Under the pieces are notes generated by a model that saw only the letters and a program-made list of their open reading frames with translations, was not told the DNA's origin and made no database searches. 64,000 nt of DNA, taken from NCBI GenBank assembly GCA_020091685.1, contig CM034598.1, positions 19,889,745-19,953,744 of the forward strand. Direction: 5' to 3'. The position numbers and the translations under genes were made by a program. Numbering within the stretch: the first letter of the stretch is position 1; every line of letters begins with the position of its first letter. Below are positions 43,916-57,402 of this stretch, piece by piece. The stretch is from Lutjanus erythropterus (lineage: Eukaryota > Chordata > Actinopteri > Lutjaniformes > Lutjanidae).

Positions 43916-45478
43916 TATGAAACACAATTTGTAATATATAGCTTACTTTCTGATGTAAAAAAGGCATCAGTAAATATTAATAGGGCATATTGAGTTGCTG
44001 TCTGGTTTAGTTTATGTATGTCTATTTAATTAATGTGTTATAATGGGCTCCAGTTCTGTGTTTTGATGTTAAATGATGAGGCTGCTGCTCTTTAGTTTAC
44101 ATTTAGATGAAAAATTAGGCCTTTAATTAATGATATAATTAGTACGACTGGCCATATTTTGTAATATATCATGTTGATGATGATAGTGGAATATTTATGC
44201 AGCTGAAGTTCCTCTCTGTTTTTTAGATTTTAGTCTCTAAGCCTCATAATTTTGCCGATTAACCTGCCAAAGAAATTTCCTTGAAATGACAAATACTCAG
44301 TGTTCTTTTAGAAATGTATTCTTGGCATAAACAAGCTGTTTATTTAACAGCAGTGGACCGTAGGGAATTGTGGATTTTTCTTTTTAGGTTTGAGTATCCA
44401 TCTGAGCAATGATTTCCAGTAGTTGTTGAAAGATTTCTTGCAACAGAACAGAAGACAAACGCGCCCAAAGGTCCCAGAAGTTCACTTGCTCACTAAAGAT
44501 GCATTTGGGTGGTGCCTTGGCTGACGGGAAACTAATAGGAAGCTCCAAGATTGACTACAAGAATGACAAACTGTGGCCAGAAAATGCAACAGTTTAAAGT
44601 ACGGAGCATCTGGAAACGATCTGAAACAATGGATTGTCTTCTGCAGGCTCCATGTCAGACTGTATGGATGCTTCTCCTTCCTGACTTTCTTGGGTTTTAG
44701 TCTCCTGAGACAATTTGGGAAGGAGTTGGATGACATGGAAAGACTGACTTGGCATTCTTTGATTTGACATTCACCTTAAAACTCATGAGTGAAACCTTGT
44801 ACATGCTTGAAAACTTTTGGTGTATTGGCAAGATGTTGAGGCAGAAGGAGTTGTTTTTTTAGTGTTTAATAAAAACTTGGGCTGTACCCGTGGCAGTCAA
44901 ATCAGATTTGGCTATTCAGTACACATATTCATCAGTTTGTTCCCTTTCTTTCAGTTCAGCACCTCACTAAACTGTATCTGTATTACATTCATATTCTTTA
45001 CCAGTTAAGATCCAGGTTTTAATGCCTTTTTTTGTCACCTGTGATGTGAAAACATCAGATTTCCAGTCAGACAAAGTTAAAGTGTCCATTCTCCTCCTCA
45101 TAGTTCTGGTATTAAAATCCCAGCACACAGCAGAGCTTCTCTTCTCAGTTGCCACACGCTTAGCAGTGTGCAAGGGTGGCTGAACTGCCTGGAAGTGTGT
45201 CACCTGCGCTCCATTTTTATCACCATTCTCTGCTTCCATCACAGTTAGTTTAGTGGTTTGTGGTGATTTAAACTCAGTTTATAGCCTATCATGCTGTGTA
45301 GTGTAACTGCTCTGTGCCCATCGCAGCTAAAAAAGTGTTTAGCGACCACTCATTCCACCTTCGCTCACCAGTGCAAGTTGTCGAGTGGACTAGCTAGTTT
45401 AAAAATATATTTTTGATTTCCCTTATTTATAATTCCTCATTGAAACATTATCTCTCTGCTTTTTTGTAAGCTTCTATC

Positions 45479-45802
45479 TAGAGCTGCAATGATTAATTGA
45501 TCCTATGTCAACTCTTAAATTAATTGCCAACTATTTTGATAAGCGATTAATCTTAAAAAGTCTTTTTATATATATATATCCAAATTCTCTGGTAACAGCT
45601 TCTCAATTGTGAATATTTTCTGGTTTCTTTAGTCCTCTGTGGCAGTAACCTGAATATCTGTAGGTTGAGGACGTCATCTTTGGGGAGCACCGACCACCAT
45701 GTTTCACCGTTTTCTGACATTTCATGGACCAAACAAGTAATAGAATGATCAAGAAAAAGATATAGACAGATTAATCTATAATAATCATTAGTTGCAGCCC
45801 TA
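45479..45802 (-). mobile_element. hAT-like MITE copy (GGGCTGCAACTAA family)
   Basis: Ends TAGAGCTGCAATGATTAATT and ATAATCATTAGTTGCAGCCC form inverted repeats. The body has GTGAATATTTTCTGGTTTCT, ACCTGAATATCTGTAG and GTTTTCTGACATTTCATGGA. A TA run sits at 45,567-45,578. Confidence 0.75.
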
Positions 45803-48284
45803 CTTCTATCTGTTTTGATCCTGTTACAGTAATGCACAATGACAATCACAATCACTGGACTTGAAGAATCTCAGATGGCTGAAGGGTCTCGAACTGATGA
45901 TTCAAATCTTCAACTTTCAGGAGGCAGCCCTAATAGACTCCCACTCACACTAAACCTGTCCTGTCAGCTGTGGGTAGCTTTGGCCTAATGATATTGGATT
46001 TTTACTGACTGATCTAATCTAATCACCTGTGTGCAGTATAAAGTTCTATCTCTGATCTGAAAGATTCATATTTGCCCTTAAAGGTTATCAGAACTTGGCT
46101 GACTGTATTTGTATTAGATTTTTCTTGTAGTCATTCCTCAGCTCTAATCAACAGGAGTCTTTCTTTAATTTGAAGTGCCCTTTGAGCTCTTTTAATAACC
46201 TCTACTTCCAACAATAAACCTGGCCATATTGCATTATCTAGGGCAAGTTCCTCCAACCACATCCCCTGACGACTGTCTGGGTTGCTAAGTACACCTGTTC
46301 AGTGCCTCCCCAACCTGCAAATGCAGCGTCCTGTCCGTCGTCAGGTCGTCTTTTGTGCGCCCTAATGAAGCCGGGGAGATGTGACGACATGCCTCGCATT
46401 TCACTCTTCACCTAATTGTGTTGATGTGGAGGCTGATATTGGTGTTGTGGTGGTTAATCTTCCCAGTGAGAGGAAATGGCAGAGTCATCAAGGGATACGA
46501 CACAGCTAATTAGACTCGTGTACGCTTCCATGTGTGGAGGGGCGGGGAGAGGTGGAGGGGGGTGAAGAAGTGAGATGGGGTGAGAAGTGGTGCAAGAAAA
46601 AAAAAAGAAAAAAGAAAATGGCTTTGTTCCCCTTTGAAAGTTTTTTTACTCATTGAATTGGAGCTGAAAGTTACTTCAAAAAACCCAGTCTTGAATATGT
46701 GGCATATTCTGTGAATGTCTTGCCGCTTAATGACAGCTCCATTTTCTGACAACTGGGGGAAACCTCAACATTTATTACAGCCTGACATTTTGTCCACTCC
46801 ACAAATCACCATCTTTGGAAAGTCTGCAATTAAAGTAATTTGAAATTGCACACATAGCAAATGACCTACCGGTACAATAATGCTGTTTTTGACTTCATCC
46901 TCCCCCGGGGATAGCTGTTAGTAGGTTTGACTGATTAGGGCCTGAAGCCACTGGCTCTCAATTAGACAGAAGACAAAGCTTCAACCCTTGCTGCTGGAAA
47001 ATCAGAAGCAATGAATTAGTGATAAAGGTTTTAAAGACAACACCATTAGCGGGGCTGTTGGGAGGAGGTGGACTGCTTTTGCCTCGCAATTTGCAGAGTA
47101 GGTAATTTGAAGTCCGAGAGAATATAAGTGAAATGCTTTGGATTTTTTGTTTCATTTTCTCTCCTGTACTCCTCTGCTTCTCGGTCTTCTGTGCCGCTGG
47201 CTACCGCTGACAGTAATATTAACCTCATCTCCACTGCACTGTCCTCGTGTGACCTGCAAGTCCTCTCTTGTGAGGAGTGGTCAACTGTTCTGCCACTCAG
47301 GGTCTCACAGCCTCACTGGAGCTCGTAATGCATTATGACTCCAATCACTCGGGGGTGGGCGGGTCAAATAATATATTAAGATTATGTTGCGAGCTGTCAC
47401 ACACCACTTGGGTTGAGAAGCACTATGCCAGCAGAATTTTTTTGCAGAGTCATACTTTGATAGGTTTTTTTTTTTTCTTTTTTTCAAAGGCTGCCCGAGG
47501 CCATGTTTGATTTAGTTTTGGATTCTGACCTATTGCCAATGACATCCACACCTCTCATCCCCCCTCCATATTGACCGCCATTAGCAAACACAGTGCCCAT
47601 ATCTGTTAGGCTGATGGTGTCACTGTTTTCCACATTGCCCGCCGCCTGGCCTCCCTGTGTCCATCTCTGTTAGTGGACAGAGATCAGTCCTGTCACCTGA
47701 GGGATAAAGTGCACGGTGGAAACTTGTATCCTCTGAGGTATGCGTGGTGGCAGATGCAGATTGTCCGTTGGTTCAGCTGTTGTGCCCTGTGCCGACAGGG
47801 AGGGCCCAGCATGTCTCCGTCTCTGTTATTGGAGGAGTTATAGAGCAGGACGAGATATTTACTGTTGCTATGAGGTTTTTAATGCCTCTTTTAAATCTGA
47901 AGTTAGAGTCACGGTGGTCCTTTTGCAGTGAAGATTTTATTTAACTATGTACTTATTCATTGCATTGCTTATTGTAAGTAAGTAAAGTTTATGTCCAGGG
48001 TACATTTAAAGACACTTTAAGCTGACCAAAGAGTAAAAAAATGGACATTAAAATATAATAAAGTAAAAAAAAAAAAAAAATAGGACTAAAGACTTTCCTA
48101 GTAGACCTGTAGTCCTTAGTTCAGGCCATTAGTTGACTAGTCATTGCACTTTTATGATATTTAATTAATTATTTAAATTATATTGTTTGGAGCATCAGAA
48201 AATTTACTATTATCAACTTGGATAACTGGACTAAAATGAAGAAACTGGATTCAGTACTGAATGACGAAGCATTTTTCGTTGCTC
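45803..48284. other. Exon-free tract, partly repeat-poor
   Basis: No gene recognised. 46,230-46,520 is unique, balanced DNA of the kind that often proves conserved. A GT-donor or coding motif could not be assembled. Poly-A at 48,065-48,080 and A-rich strings near 46,590-46,618. The segment 48,100-48,345 looks like decayed repeat. Confidence 0.4.
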
Positions 48285-51000
48285 ATGAAATATAGAGGCA
48301 ATTCAGTTGGTGCAATAAAAGTATCAAAGTTTGATGCCCAGCACTAATGCTAACATGATAACATCACACAAGTCTGGTTCAAAAGACAAAAATAAAAACT
48401 TCCAACTTCACAAAAACAAATGCTCGCGAACACACCAACACGATGGATGATGTACACAAACTCACTCCTCTCCCACTTGGCGCCTCTCCTGTCCCCAAAC
48501 CCGACATGTCATCATGTCCCTGGAGTCAGAGATCTGGTCACAGCTACTGTAACATTAAATCACCTTGGGTATTATACTGTATTCCCTGTTGTCAAGCTGG
48601 CCTTCGTTAGGCTTGGAGACTGTGGTCTGTCCCTGTCTGGCCATGTTCACTGCAGAGCCAGGTTCATACGCCTGCTCGCCCGGCCTCGGTTCTGGTGTTC
48701 ATTTTGGCGTCATTCCCACCAACATTCCCAAAGGGGAAGGGACAAGCACAGACTACAGACATGACAACTGATTGAAAGGTTAGTGGGCCAAAAAGGCCAG
48801 TGAATAATAAAATGTCTCTTATCTTAGATTTCAGAACAGAGATGGTAGAGGACACAGCAACTGCAAAGGGTTTGTCACCTTTTAGTTGTAGTTGTAACCA
48901 TGGGACAGTCAAGAGAGATCTGTAAACATCCAATAATTTCTGTCACAGCAAAAAAAAAACATGTTCTTCTTCAACATGTTCTCAAACAGTCCATCTTTAA
49001 CCTCTTGTGTGACATTGTTTGGTTGGTGGTTATGGTTTTGGGGGACGTGGTTTTCATCGACTTGAGGTCAGCCCACTTGTACAGCTGACGGCAGATTGCC
49101 AATCCTCTTCCAATGCTTCAGGCGTTCCACTCAGTTGTTTTCTGACCAGAAACTAATTAACAAAAACAACAAGAAAATTTTTTGCCCAACCACATTGGAC
49201 AACATCAGCCATTGATGAGATCCCTGGAGTCACAGTAATCAGATTCATACTGAGCACAAACAAACAGTACGATTCAATTTATAATGACACAGGATGAAAT
49301 AAAGACACAGAATCTACATGGCATTTTTACATTTTCAAATGCTCTGGTATTTTAGAAACTGTTAATGACTATCTTTCCCTGATCCATGTTAATTTGTGAC
49401 CTTAATATAGAGACGTGAAAGGTTGACCTTAAAGTAATATGTGAAATGGTTGGCTTTACTGCCTTGACATTACAGCAAAGCCAGTAAATTGTGTTTCTAG
49501 TTGTTGAGCTTTTCTCCTTGACTCCTAAGGTCACTTCAGCCTCTTTCACACCACCTGTTCAAGGCAGGAATGGTACACCGTCATCCCACCTCGCCATTCT
49601 GCATAAAACGTATGAACATGCAATGGGGGGCCATTGTTGTTCCACCTCTGAGGCAGCAGTGGAGGAATTTATAGAGCCAAATTGACATCTGTGTAAAAAG
49701 GGTGAGGGATCCCCACAGATTATTACACAAAGGAAGCCGATGGTCCTTTTAACGTCTTTGTTGCAGAAGAAACGATGCTCCGTTTATCCAGGAACCCATA
49801 AAAAGCTTCGCATGATGAATTTGTTAGGTTATCAGCTCTACATGTGACTAGAAAAGAGCAGAAGAGAAGAATCGCTTGTTGACCGGCGTGATCGACACAC
49901 TAGGGGTTTCACAGACTAGTCGACTATCAAAACCACTAGTCGACTGTGCGTTGTTGTCAACTCATCGTTCACCTGTGGTTTCAGCAGAATTTAAGGTATC
50001 TGAAGAAGCAAGGACTCCCACTATTCCTGCAAGAAAACAGTCGTGTTGTTACTGCAGTCAAACTGCTCCGACAAGTTTGCTTATGATTTAGACCAATCAA
50101 ATTGCAGCTCATTTGAAAATGGCCTTTCAGAGCTAATCAAGGACTCTGCTACTTCACCTACCACCAGGTTAGTCCAGCCTACATTAGGTAAGGCTTTACT
50201 GGTTGTATTTTAGACTTTTTTGAAGAGAATTGATCAATAATATTGGGTGACAAAAAAATTTAAATTATAGAGCTATACTGAGTTATTTTGATAAATTGGC
50301 CAGGAATTAGGAATCGAAATGGTTGTTTTTATATTTTTTTTAAATTAAACATTTAAAAAATAAAAAAATGTTAATATGCAGGATTATTAAACATTGCTTT
50401 GTCATAATATCTCTGCAAGAAAAGTCTTAGCATATGCTAATTGAGCTTCACCATATCGGTCACTGTCAATACATGTGTTTTTTATATGTCATCTTATGTA
50501 CAATGTATGAAAGTGTCTAAGTAATAATTGCAGTTCAATTGATTTACTTGTGTACAATCTGTTGTTATTGAAGTATTTATTTCAATCTGAAACTGATGCT
50601 CATTAAGACTTTCAGTTTGGGACAGTGTTGGTAAAGTGAGGAACAGTTGGAAGTAGAATTCGGGATGGTTGCCAGACACTGAGCAAAAAAGTTCATTTCG
50701 AGCCCTGTAGTTCGTACTCAGCTACTTTTTGGGAGTAGCTGATGACTAATGAAACGCAGTAGTCATGAATGCCCGACATCACATTAGACGCAGATGCAGA
50801 CCCTGTTGTGCTGCATTTCTTTTGCTTTCTTAAGGGCGGCATGCCATTTAAAATCTCAGACGGGGGCAGCGTTTGTGCTGCGCTGTTTGGTTCAATGTAA
50901 AAAAACAAAAACAAAGCTGGTTTAACAACAAGCCGTCTTTAAGGCAGTATTGCGTGATCTCTGTTTAAAAGGGCCTTTAATCTCATCATATGGCGTATGA
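48285..51000. other. Exon-free tract with dispersed-repeat remnants
   Basis: The segment 49,531-49,800 (AAGGCAGGAATGGTACACCG, GCAATGGGGGGCCATTGTTG) resembles a repeat I know from other fish genomes. 49,905-49,945 holds ACTAGTCGAC twice, a probable DNA-transposon end. 50,700-50,900 may belong to the same class of element. Nothing is coding. Confidence 0.4.
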
Positions 51001-53600
51001 TGTTACTGCTTTAGTCAGAGTGAACGTCTCAGTGACTTCAGTGTGATGTTAACAACAACCCCTGCACTTTCCCGACCTGCTTCCATTACATTAGAAAAAC
51101 ACAGTGACAGTGAGCAAAATGATGGATGTTATGGGTATGACAGTGAGAGATCTGTTTGTGACAGCTTGATAATGAACGTCACGCTGTCTCTGTCTCTCTC
51201 ACTGCCATCGCTTCACCTTTCCGCTGCCTCGCCCCTTCAGTTGATCCGACGGTGACTTCACCCTCGCTTAATGGAATCCAACCTTCCTCCCCGTCCCTCT
51301 TTGCTCTCATCAGCTGCTCGCTCTAATTAGATGAGGGTGATTTCAATAAAGTTACTGTCGTCCTCACTCCATTAGTTATATTAACACTCGGATTCCTGCC
51401 CTGGAGTCGTCTATCTATCCTCCGCCTTTCACCGGGGGGGCCAATCCTCTTCTTTTCATGGATCTGTGTAACCTAGTTACTGAGGCCCAGCAGGGGAGGC
51501 CAATCAATTAATGAACAAAGGAGCCCGCTCACTGAGCAGCGGCGCGAGTCTGGGACTATAAACAGGGCGCTCCCAAAACATGGTCGCTGTCAGTTCAGTG
51601 CTCATCTGATGGATGTTGTTTTGCTTTGTTGTTGGGTGTACGTGTCTGCGAGTACGATCTCTGAAGTGTCTAAATCCAGTGGATTCTGCGGTGTTACCTG
51701 TTTGAATGCACTGCCGACCAGTGTTCAGGTGTCCCTTATTGAGAATGAGAAGTGAAAGGAGGAGATGTATTAGAACATTTTTGTCCGAAAAGCACAAAAC
51801 ACCTTCCAACCACCATTATGTTTGAGATGCAAGTAAATGGACTGTGGCATTTTCTGCCATTGTGCTGCGTGAAAAAGCTGGGAATAAAACATTTTAGATA
51901 TTGTGTAAAACCTCAGACAAAATGTGGAGCTGAGCTAACAAATAAGATGCGTGGTCAAAGGTTAAATGTCCATATTCAGCGATTCTGATCAGTCTCCTGT
52001 GGCAACAGGCAGATTTGGATGGACAGCCCTCCTCTGTCCACCTGTGCTCTCTCGCTATCTTTCACCACTTTCTCATCCTTCCTCTTTCCTCAATACTTCT
52101 TTTCATCCTATTGAATCCCCTGTTTTTTCCACGCTTCACCTTTTTTTTCCCCCCTGTCCCTCAGGTCCACCCCTCTTTCTATTCTATCTTTCTTCTCTCC
52201 AGCCGCCCGCTCTCTCTGTCATCCCTTTTTCTTAATCCGGCTATTCGTCGCTCACGCTCCCCTCCCTGGAGTTTCCAGCTCCGTCTCCCTGTGTGTGAGA
52301 TCAGGGAGCAGGCTGTTGTAACAAGCTGTTGAATAATGTAAGCACAGGGCTATAGGCCAGAGTTTCAGTTAACCCTTTGATCTCTGATCACACAGTAGTG
52401 GGTGAGGTGGACACATCATGAATGACAGCTCGACAGCAGGGCATAGCAGCCTGAAGGCCTTTTTTCGCTTCCATCATCCTCCAACCTCTACCTAAAGGCT
52501 AAAGTTCCCCCATCCGGTTTCATTGTCATGGCCTTTGTAAGCAGGAACACATGAGCGTCCCTTGCCTTTGTTATTCTAACATTGATGTATAATTAAAGGG
52601 TTAGAAAAGGCGATGCTGAATAATTGATACTGGAGCAAAGATGTCATGGCATCCTGAACCTTACCATACCGTATTTTTACTTGCAGCGCAGATAAAAGAT
52701 TTACCAGTTTGCTTTTCTTTCTGGTCATTCACTGCAGTCTGCACTGATTCATTGTGGCACCATGCTCTCCTCAGACTGAGCAGCTATTATCATTATTCCA
52801 TTCAGCCTTACTCCACCTTTGTGTACATTGTTAAGTGTCAAAACAGAAGGCCACTGACCACAGAACAGTCGTATTAAATCCTCAACAGCAGTCACATTTG
52901 CACGTGTGTTGCCAATTTGTATCAATTAACCGACCGCGTCACGCATTTCCAATCTCAAAAAAGCGTAGCCAGCACACAAAGTCCCATTAACCCTTTGTAA
53001 TCAATACAGATTCCCCTCTCCTTAAGTGCTTCTAGTTAGCTTTAGAGCCTCATATCCTGAGGCTAGGGTGTATTGATCTGCCGGACTGATTGGAAGTTAC
53101 CCTTCAGGAGGTGAAGGATAGCACTGGGACTGGGGATGTTTTGGCAAGAGAGGGGAAGGAGAGTGGGTCTTCACGGCTGGATCAGCTTACCGCTTCCTAC
53201 CCCCACACACACCTGTTACAGCCAACAGGAGGGAAAACACACCACCAAATCTCTGTGTGGAAGTGTGTATCCGTGTGTGTGTGTGTGTGTGTGTGTGTTC
53301 AAATTGATTGTGTGCGTCTGAAAGAGTGGAAACCACTGCTTGTGTGCTCAGGAAAGCAAATGGCTGAGAGGCGTAGCAAATGAGAAATGTGTTACATAGG
53401 GTTTATGGTGACGGCGTGTGCCTGAACCGCATCGACTTTGGCAGCTGCTGGCCTTTTATGGATGGATGGCAGGAGACAGATTTTAGATTTTACATGGCTA
53501 ACACGCTACGTGACAGTCTGCTTTTCAGATTGGGTGTTTGAACCCATAACCCACCACCGTGCCACATGTACACGGCAATTATCATAAATGTGCACACATC
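51001..53600. other. Repeat-poor, exon-free tract
   Basis: No coding exon recognised. 51,290-51,580 is unique DNA with several homeodomain-type TAATTA/ATTAG strings. 51,950-52,310 is pyrimidine-rich on the plus strand, producing long spurious open frames. (GT)n at 53,273-53,298. Confidence 0.4.
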
Positions 53601-53604
53601 TAGG

Positions 53605-53811
53605 TAATGCAAGACACCTTTATTTATAGAGCACATTTCATTACAGAGAAACCTAATGTGCTTTTCATTAAAAAAGACATAAAACATCAAGCGTAATGCA
53701 ACATTGTGAAACTAATTTAAAAAACATAATTATACATGCCCTTAATACTTTTATACCCACGCAGTCATACTAACAATGTTCATACAGGAAGGTTAACACA
53801 TACACACAAGG

Positions 53812-53848
<37 letters not shown>

Positions 53849-54150
53849 CATGTTCATAGGTCTGAGAAAAACCGTAGACTTTTGAATGTTTTAATAATCA
53901 ATAATAAAGAGAGCATTGCACTCTTTGATGAATGAACACATGAATCAGTTTCTTAGAATCGGTTAGTGATATGAGCCTTTTTTGATATGTTTCTAAGGTG
54001 GTAGAGTAATGATTTTGTAATATTTGATACGTGATTTTTGAAGTTAAGGTCAGCGTCGAGGATGACGCCAAGGTTTCTGACCTCCTCACTTGCCTGTAGG
54101 GTGTTTGATGAAAGATATGAAATTATGTTTTGGCAACCCAATAATCTACG
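53605..54150 (-). mobile_element. LINE fragment: end of reverse transcriptase plus 3' UTR, broken
   Basis: On the minus strand, 54,141-53,953 encodes VRNLGVILDADLNFKNHVS and HLRNISKK, the conserved region just after the reverse-transcriptase palm in L2/CR1/Rex-type LINEs. It continues in another frame (DSKKLIHVFIH), so at least one frameshift is present. The remaining 3' UTR runs to a tail resembling GTGCTCTATAAATAAAGG near 53,620. A (CA)15 run (53,815-53,845) lies inside it. It is 5'-truncated and cannot move. Confidence 0.75.
53815..53845. repeat. (AC)15 microsatellite
   Basis: Uninterrupted AC run within the LINE 3' region. Confidence 0.9.
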
Positions 54151-54219
54151 TCTGTCAAAGAGTTGCTGGGTGAAACAGAGATATTAGTTTTATGTCATCA
54201 ACAATGAATGATAGGATAT

Positions 54220-54490
54220 GTTATGCCTGAAATTGCGATATGTGATACCAGTGGAAATGATCAGTCTTGCATTACAGTTTTCATGTTCACTGAAAAAAAA
54301 ACCTTTTAAAATCACGATGATGTGATTTATTGAGATCTGTTCCAAACAAACATGTTTTATTTCTTCTGGATTTTTAGGCCAGGTCATCTAGGCAGTACCA
54401 CATTATAATGCTGTTTTTTTTCTTCAAAAATTGCAATTTGATATATATATCTTATGTTGTGATTTTGTTGCGATTAATTGCGCATCCCTA
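54220..54490 (+). mobile_element. MITE with TTGCGCATCCCT end, copy 2
   Basis: Inverted relative to 37471-37814 and alignable with its reverse complement. The right end is GCGATTAATTGCGCATCCCT; the left end near AAATTGCGATATGTGATACC is approximate. It lies directly beside the LINE fragment. Confidence 0.55.
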
Positions 54491-54945
54491 ATTAGAAAGT
54501 TGTCAGCCTAGGATTAACCTCTGTGGGTCTCTGAACTCATCGAATGTAAAATTTTGAATGGACACAAAGAAGCTCCTATGCTTGTGGTAGGAGGAGAACT
54601 AGATCTGCTGACATGAACACACTTGTATGTATATACACACACACACACCATTAAACTGTCAGGCAGCGTGTGTGTGTACATGATGCAGCACAGTGGCATT
54701 TAATCCATAATTTTGACAGGCTTTCCTTGAACTGACAGGGAAAAGCGTAGCTCTCTTCCCACATAAATGCACACACACCTCTCTCTGTCTCTCCTTGACG
54801 TGTTTCTCCTTCTAAAATAAATAATGAAATGTTGTTTTGATTTCAGAGCGTTGTGTTCCAGGACATACACCATGCATGCATCAGCTCTGTGAAGCCTTGA
54901 CCCAGTGCACAGGCCCCAGCTAGCCTCTCCTCTAAACTGATATTC

Positions 54946-54999
54946 GTGTGTGTGTGTGTCTGTGTTTCTGGGTGTGTGTGTGTGTGTGTGTCTGTGTGG
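54946..54999. repeat. Interrupted (GT)n microsatellite
   Basis: Two GT runs separated by TTTCTGG. This is the source of long spurious open frames on both strands. Confidence 0.85.
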
Positions 55000-56161
55000 T
55001 GTCACGGTAGGATACACAGCAGCTGTAGAGGCGGCAGTGAAGAGGGGAAATGGGAAGAGCCAGCACAGTAGACAGAGCCCAGATAGACCTGTCAGCTCCG
55101 TGACACCCACACATGCCTCACCCTCTGGTCCAGGACGAGAACAGAGGAAGGGAAAGCAGCTTGGCCGGGGACAGGTAGAGCGAAATAGACAACGAGTGGC
55201 AGAGTTAAGACTAAAGCTGTGAAAGGGATAACGGTGAGCCGTGGCGGAGCTGTGTTTATTTTGGGGAACACGGGAAGAGAGGATAGGAGACCTGGCAGGT
55301 AGAATACATAAAAAAGTATTTGCTCCACTGACGTATACAGACCATCTGCAAAATTACACAGGCTCTGTCAAGTTTAAAGTCCTGCAGCTCATTGTGAATT
55401 GGATTGAGGTCTGGACTTTGCCACATCAGGATATAAACACTGATGTGATGAAGCCATTCCTGTGCAGTGTTTGGCCTATGTTGAGGATTGATGTCTTGCA
55501 GAAACCGAAATCTTCTTCCAGGTCACAGATTTATCTTGAACTTCAGGGAGTTTTTTGCCGCATTTATTTTACCCTCTACTAGAGGCTGACTAATACTGGA
55601 TTTTTGGGGCCGATGCCAAAGCATAAAGCAGCCAGTTTTCTTCTTTGTACTTAATATAATATACAGAATGTAGAATATATACAAGAACACACATTTCTTT
55701 GCAGCGGTCCATCAAATGTGTTGTCAAACATTTAAACAGGGCTTTGAAAATGTATTCTGATACAATTACTGACTACCTGTTAAAAAATGTAGTCCGTAAC
55801 CTAATCCAAGTGTCACAACATTAATGTAACTTGATTACTTTTGGATTACATTAACGGTTTGCCTGTGTAGCGAACTTTAGCGTTTGGTCTGTGTAGGTAA
55901 TGTTAGTTGGTACTTGCAAGTGTTTCTTTAAATTAGATATTGAGGCAAGATAATGGTGAGATTTCCACCCAGTGAAAACATTTTTTAAGGGATAATGAAT
56001 TGGCAACTGTCAGATTGGCTGGTTTCACTGAAACCAAACTGGTGTTGAGACTTGTGACGGGTTGCACACTGCACAAGGTAATATATTGTTATGTATTTTA
56101 AAAATGATTTTAAATTGTAGTCTTACTAATAATCCCCATTTTTATTAAATGTGGAGAATGC
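55000..56161. other. Exon-free tract
   Basis: No gene recognised. The G+C-balanced part (55,000-55,270) gives overlapping open frames without domains; 55,570-56,150 is A+T-rich and likely decayed repeat. Confidence 0.4.
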
Positions 56162-56501
56162 AGTGCTGGGAAATATATCAATGTTATATTGATATCATGA
56201 TATGAGACTAGGTATTGTCTTAGATTTTGGATGTCATATATTGTGGTGTGGCATTAATGTTATCTTTTACAGGTTTTAAATGCTGCCTTACAGTAAAAAG
56301 ATGTAAACTTTCAAGACTGTTCTAGCCGTTCTATTATTTGTCTTCCCCCAGTTAGTCATTATCTCCACATTTAGCCCATTTTCACAACCTTATTTGAGTG
56401 TTTTACATATTTTACTGTGTGTTAGAGTAAGTGCGTATAGCGAGATACAGTATATAAAAAAACATTGAGATATTGTTAATAAGCCTCATTGCGCAGCCCT
56501 A
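56162..56501 (+). mobile_element. MITE of the GGGCTGGGCAATAT family, copy 2
   Basis: Left end AGTGCTGGGAAATATATC and right end CATTGCGCAGCCCTAG. The body GATATGAGACTAGGTATTGT, CTTAGATTTTGGATGTC is the reverse complement of 17178-17546. Confidence 0.7.
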
Positions 56502-57402
56502 GATGACATCAGGGCACTGAAACAATACTTTCACCAGCATTTTTAATAAATAAATAACTAGAGAACACAAAAATATATTAAACTTGGATGAAGGAGAAGG
56601 ATCAAATATACATAAACATTATGTTTTGAAAAAAAATCACACCTGCATTGGACAACATATATGCGGATACCAATATAGACAATATAATTGTGATAGGCTC
56701 CAGCTCTACCCTCTGCCTCCACAATTCTTCCAGGTCCTGCTGCAAAGAAGCATCTCCAAAGCATCATACTGAAACCACCACACTTCTCCGTGGAGATGAT
56801 GAGTTTTTTGGCTTCCACCAAACATAGCATTTAGTACGATCGCCAAAAAGCTACATTTTTAAAAAAGCCTGCTTCAACTTTGTTTCAAAATCTCCCACAT
56901 GCCTTCTGGCCAACACTAGCTTCAATGTCATGTGAGTATTTTTTTAACAGCGGCTTTCTCTTCACCAGCGTGCTATAAAACTGTGACTGGTGAATCCCCC
57001 AGGCAACAGTTATTGAATGCACAGTGTCTCCCATCTCTCAGCCATGAAACCCTGTAAATTCTTTCGCGCTGCTACAGGCCTCTTGGTGGCTTTCATGCTA
57101 GTGCCGTGTCCTTCAGTGCAGAGATGCTCAGTTTTTGAGGACGGCCTTCTCTTGGCAAACACACAGCTGTCCCAGATTTAGTCCTTCTGTAATGGCTGAC
57201 CTTACTGTATTACGAGGGATGATTCAGTGTCTATTTTCATTTGATTTTTTTGTATTTGTTTAAAATATTCCTTTCTCTGGATAGGAAAATGGCAGTTGCA
57301 TCATCAAGATGCAGGTGCGTTTAATATCACTTGTTTCCTGAACATCATTTCTGCCACTTAATGCTGCTTTCTGTTTAGATTTGTACAATCATCTGACATT
57401 AA

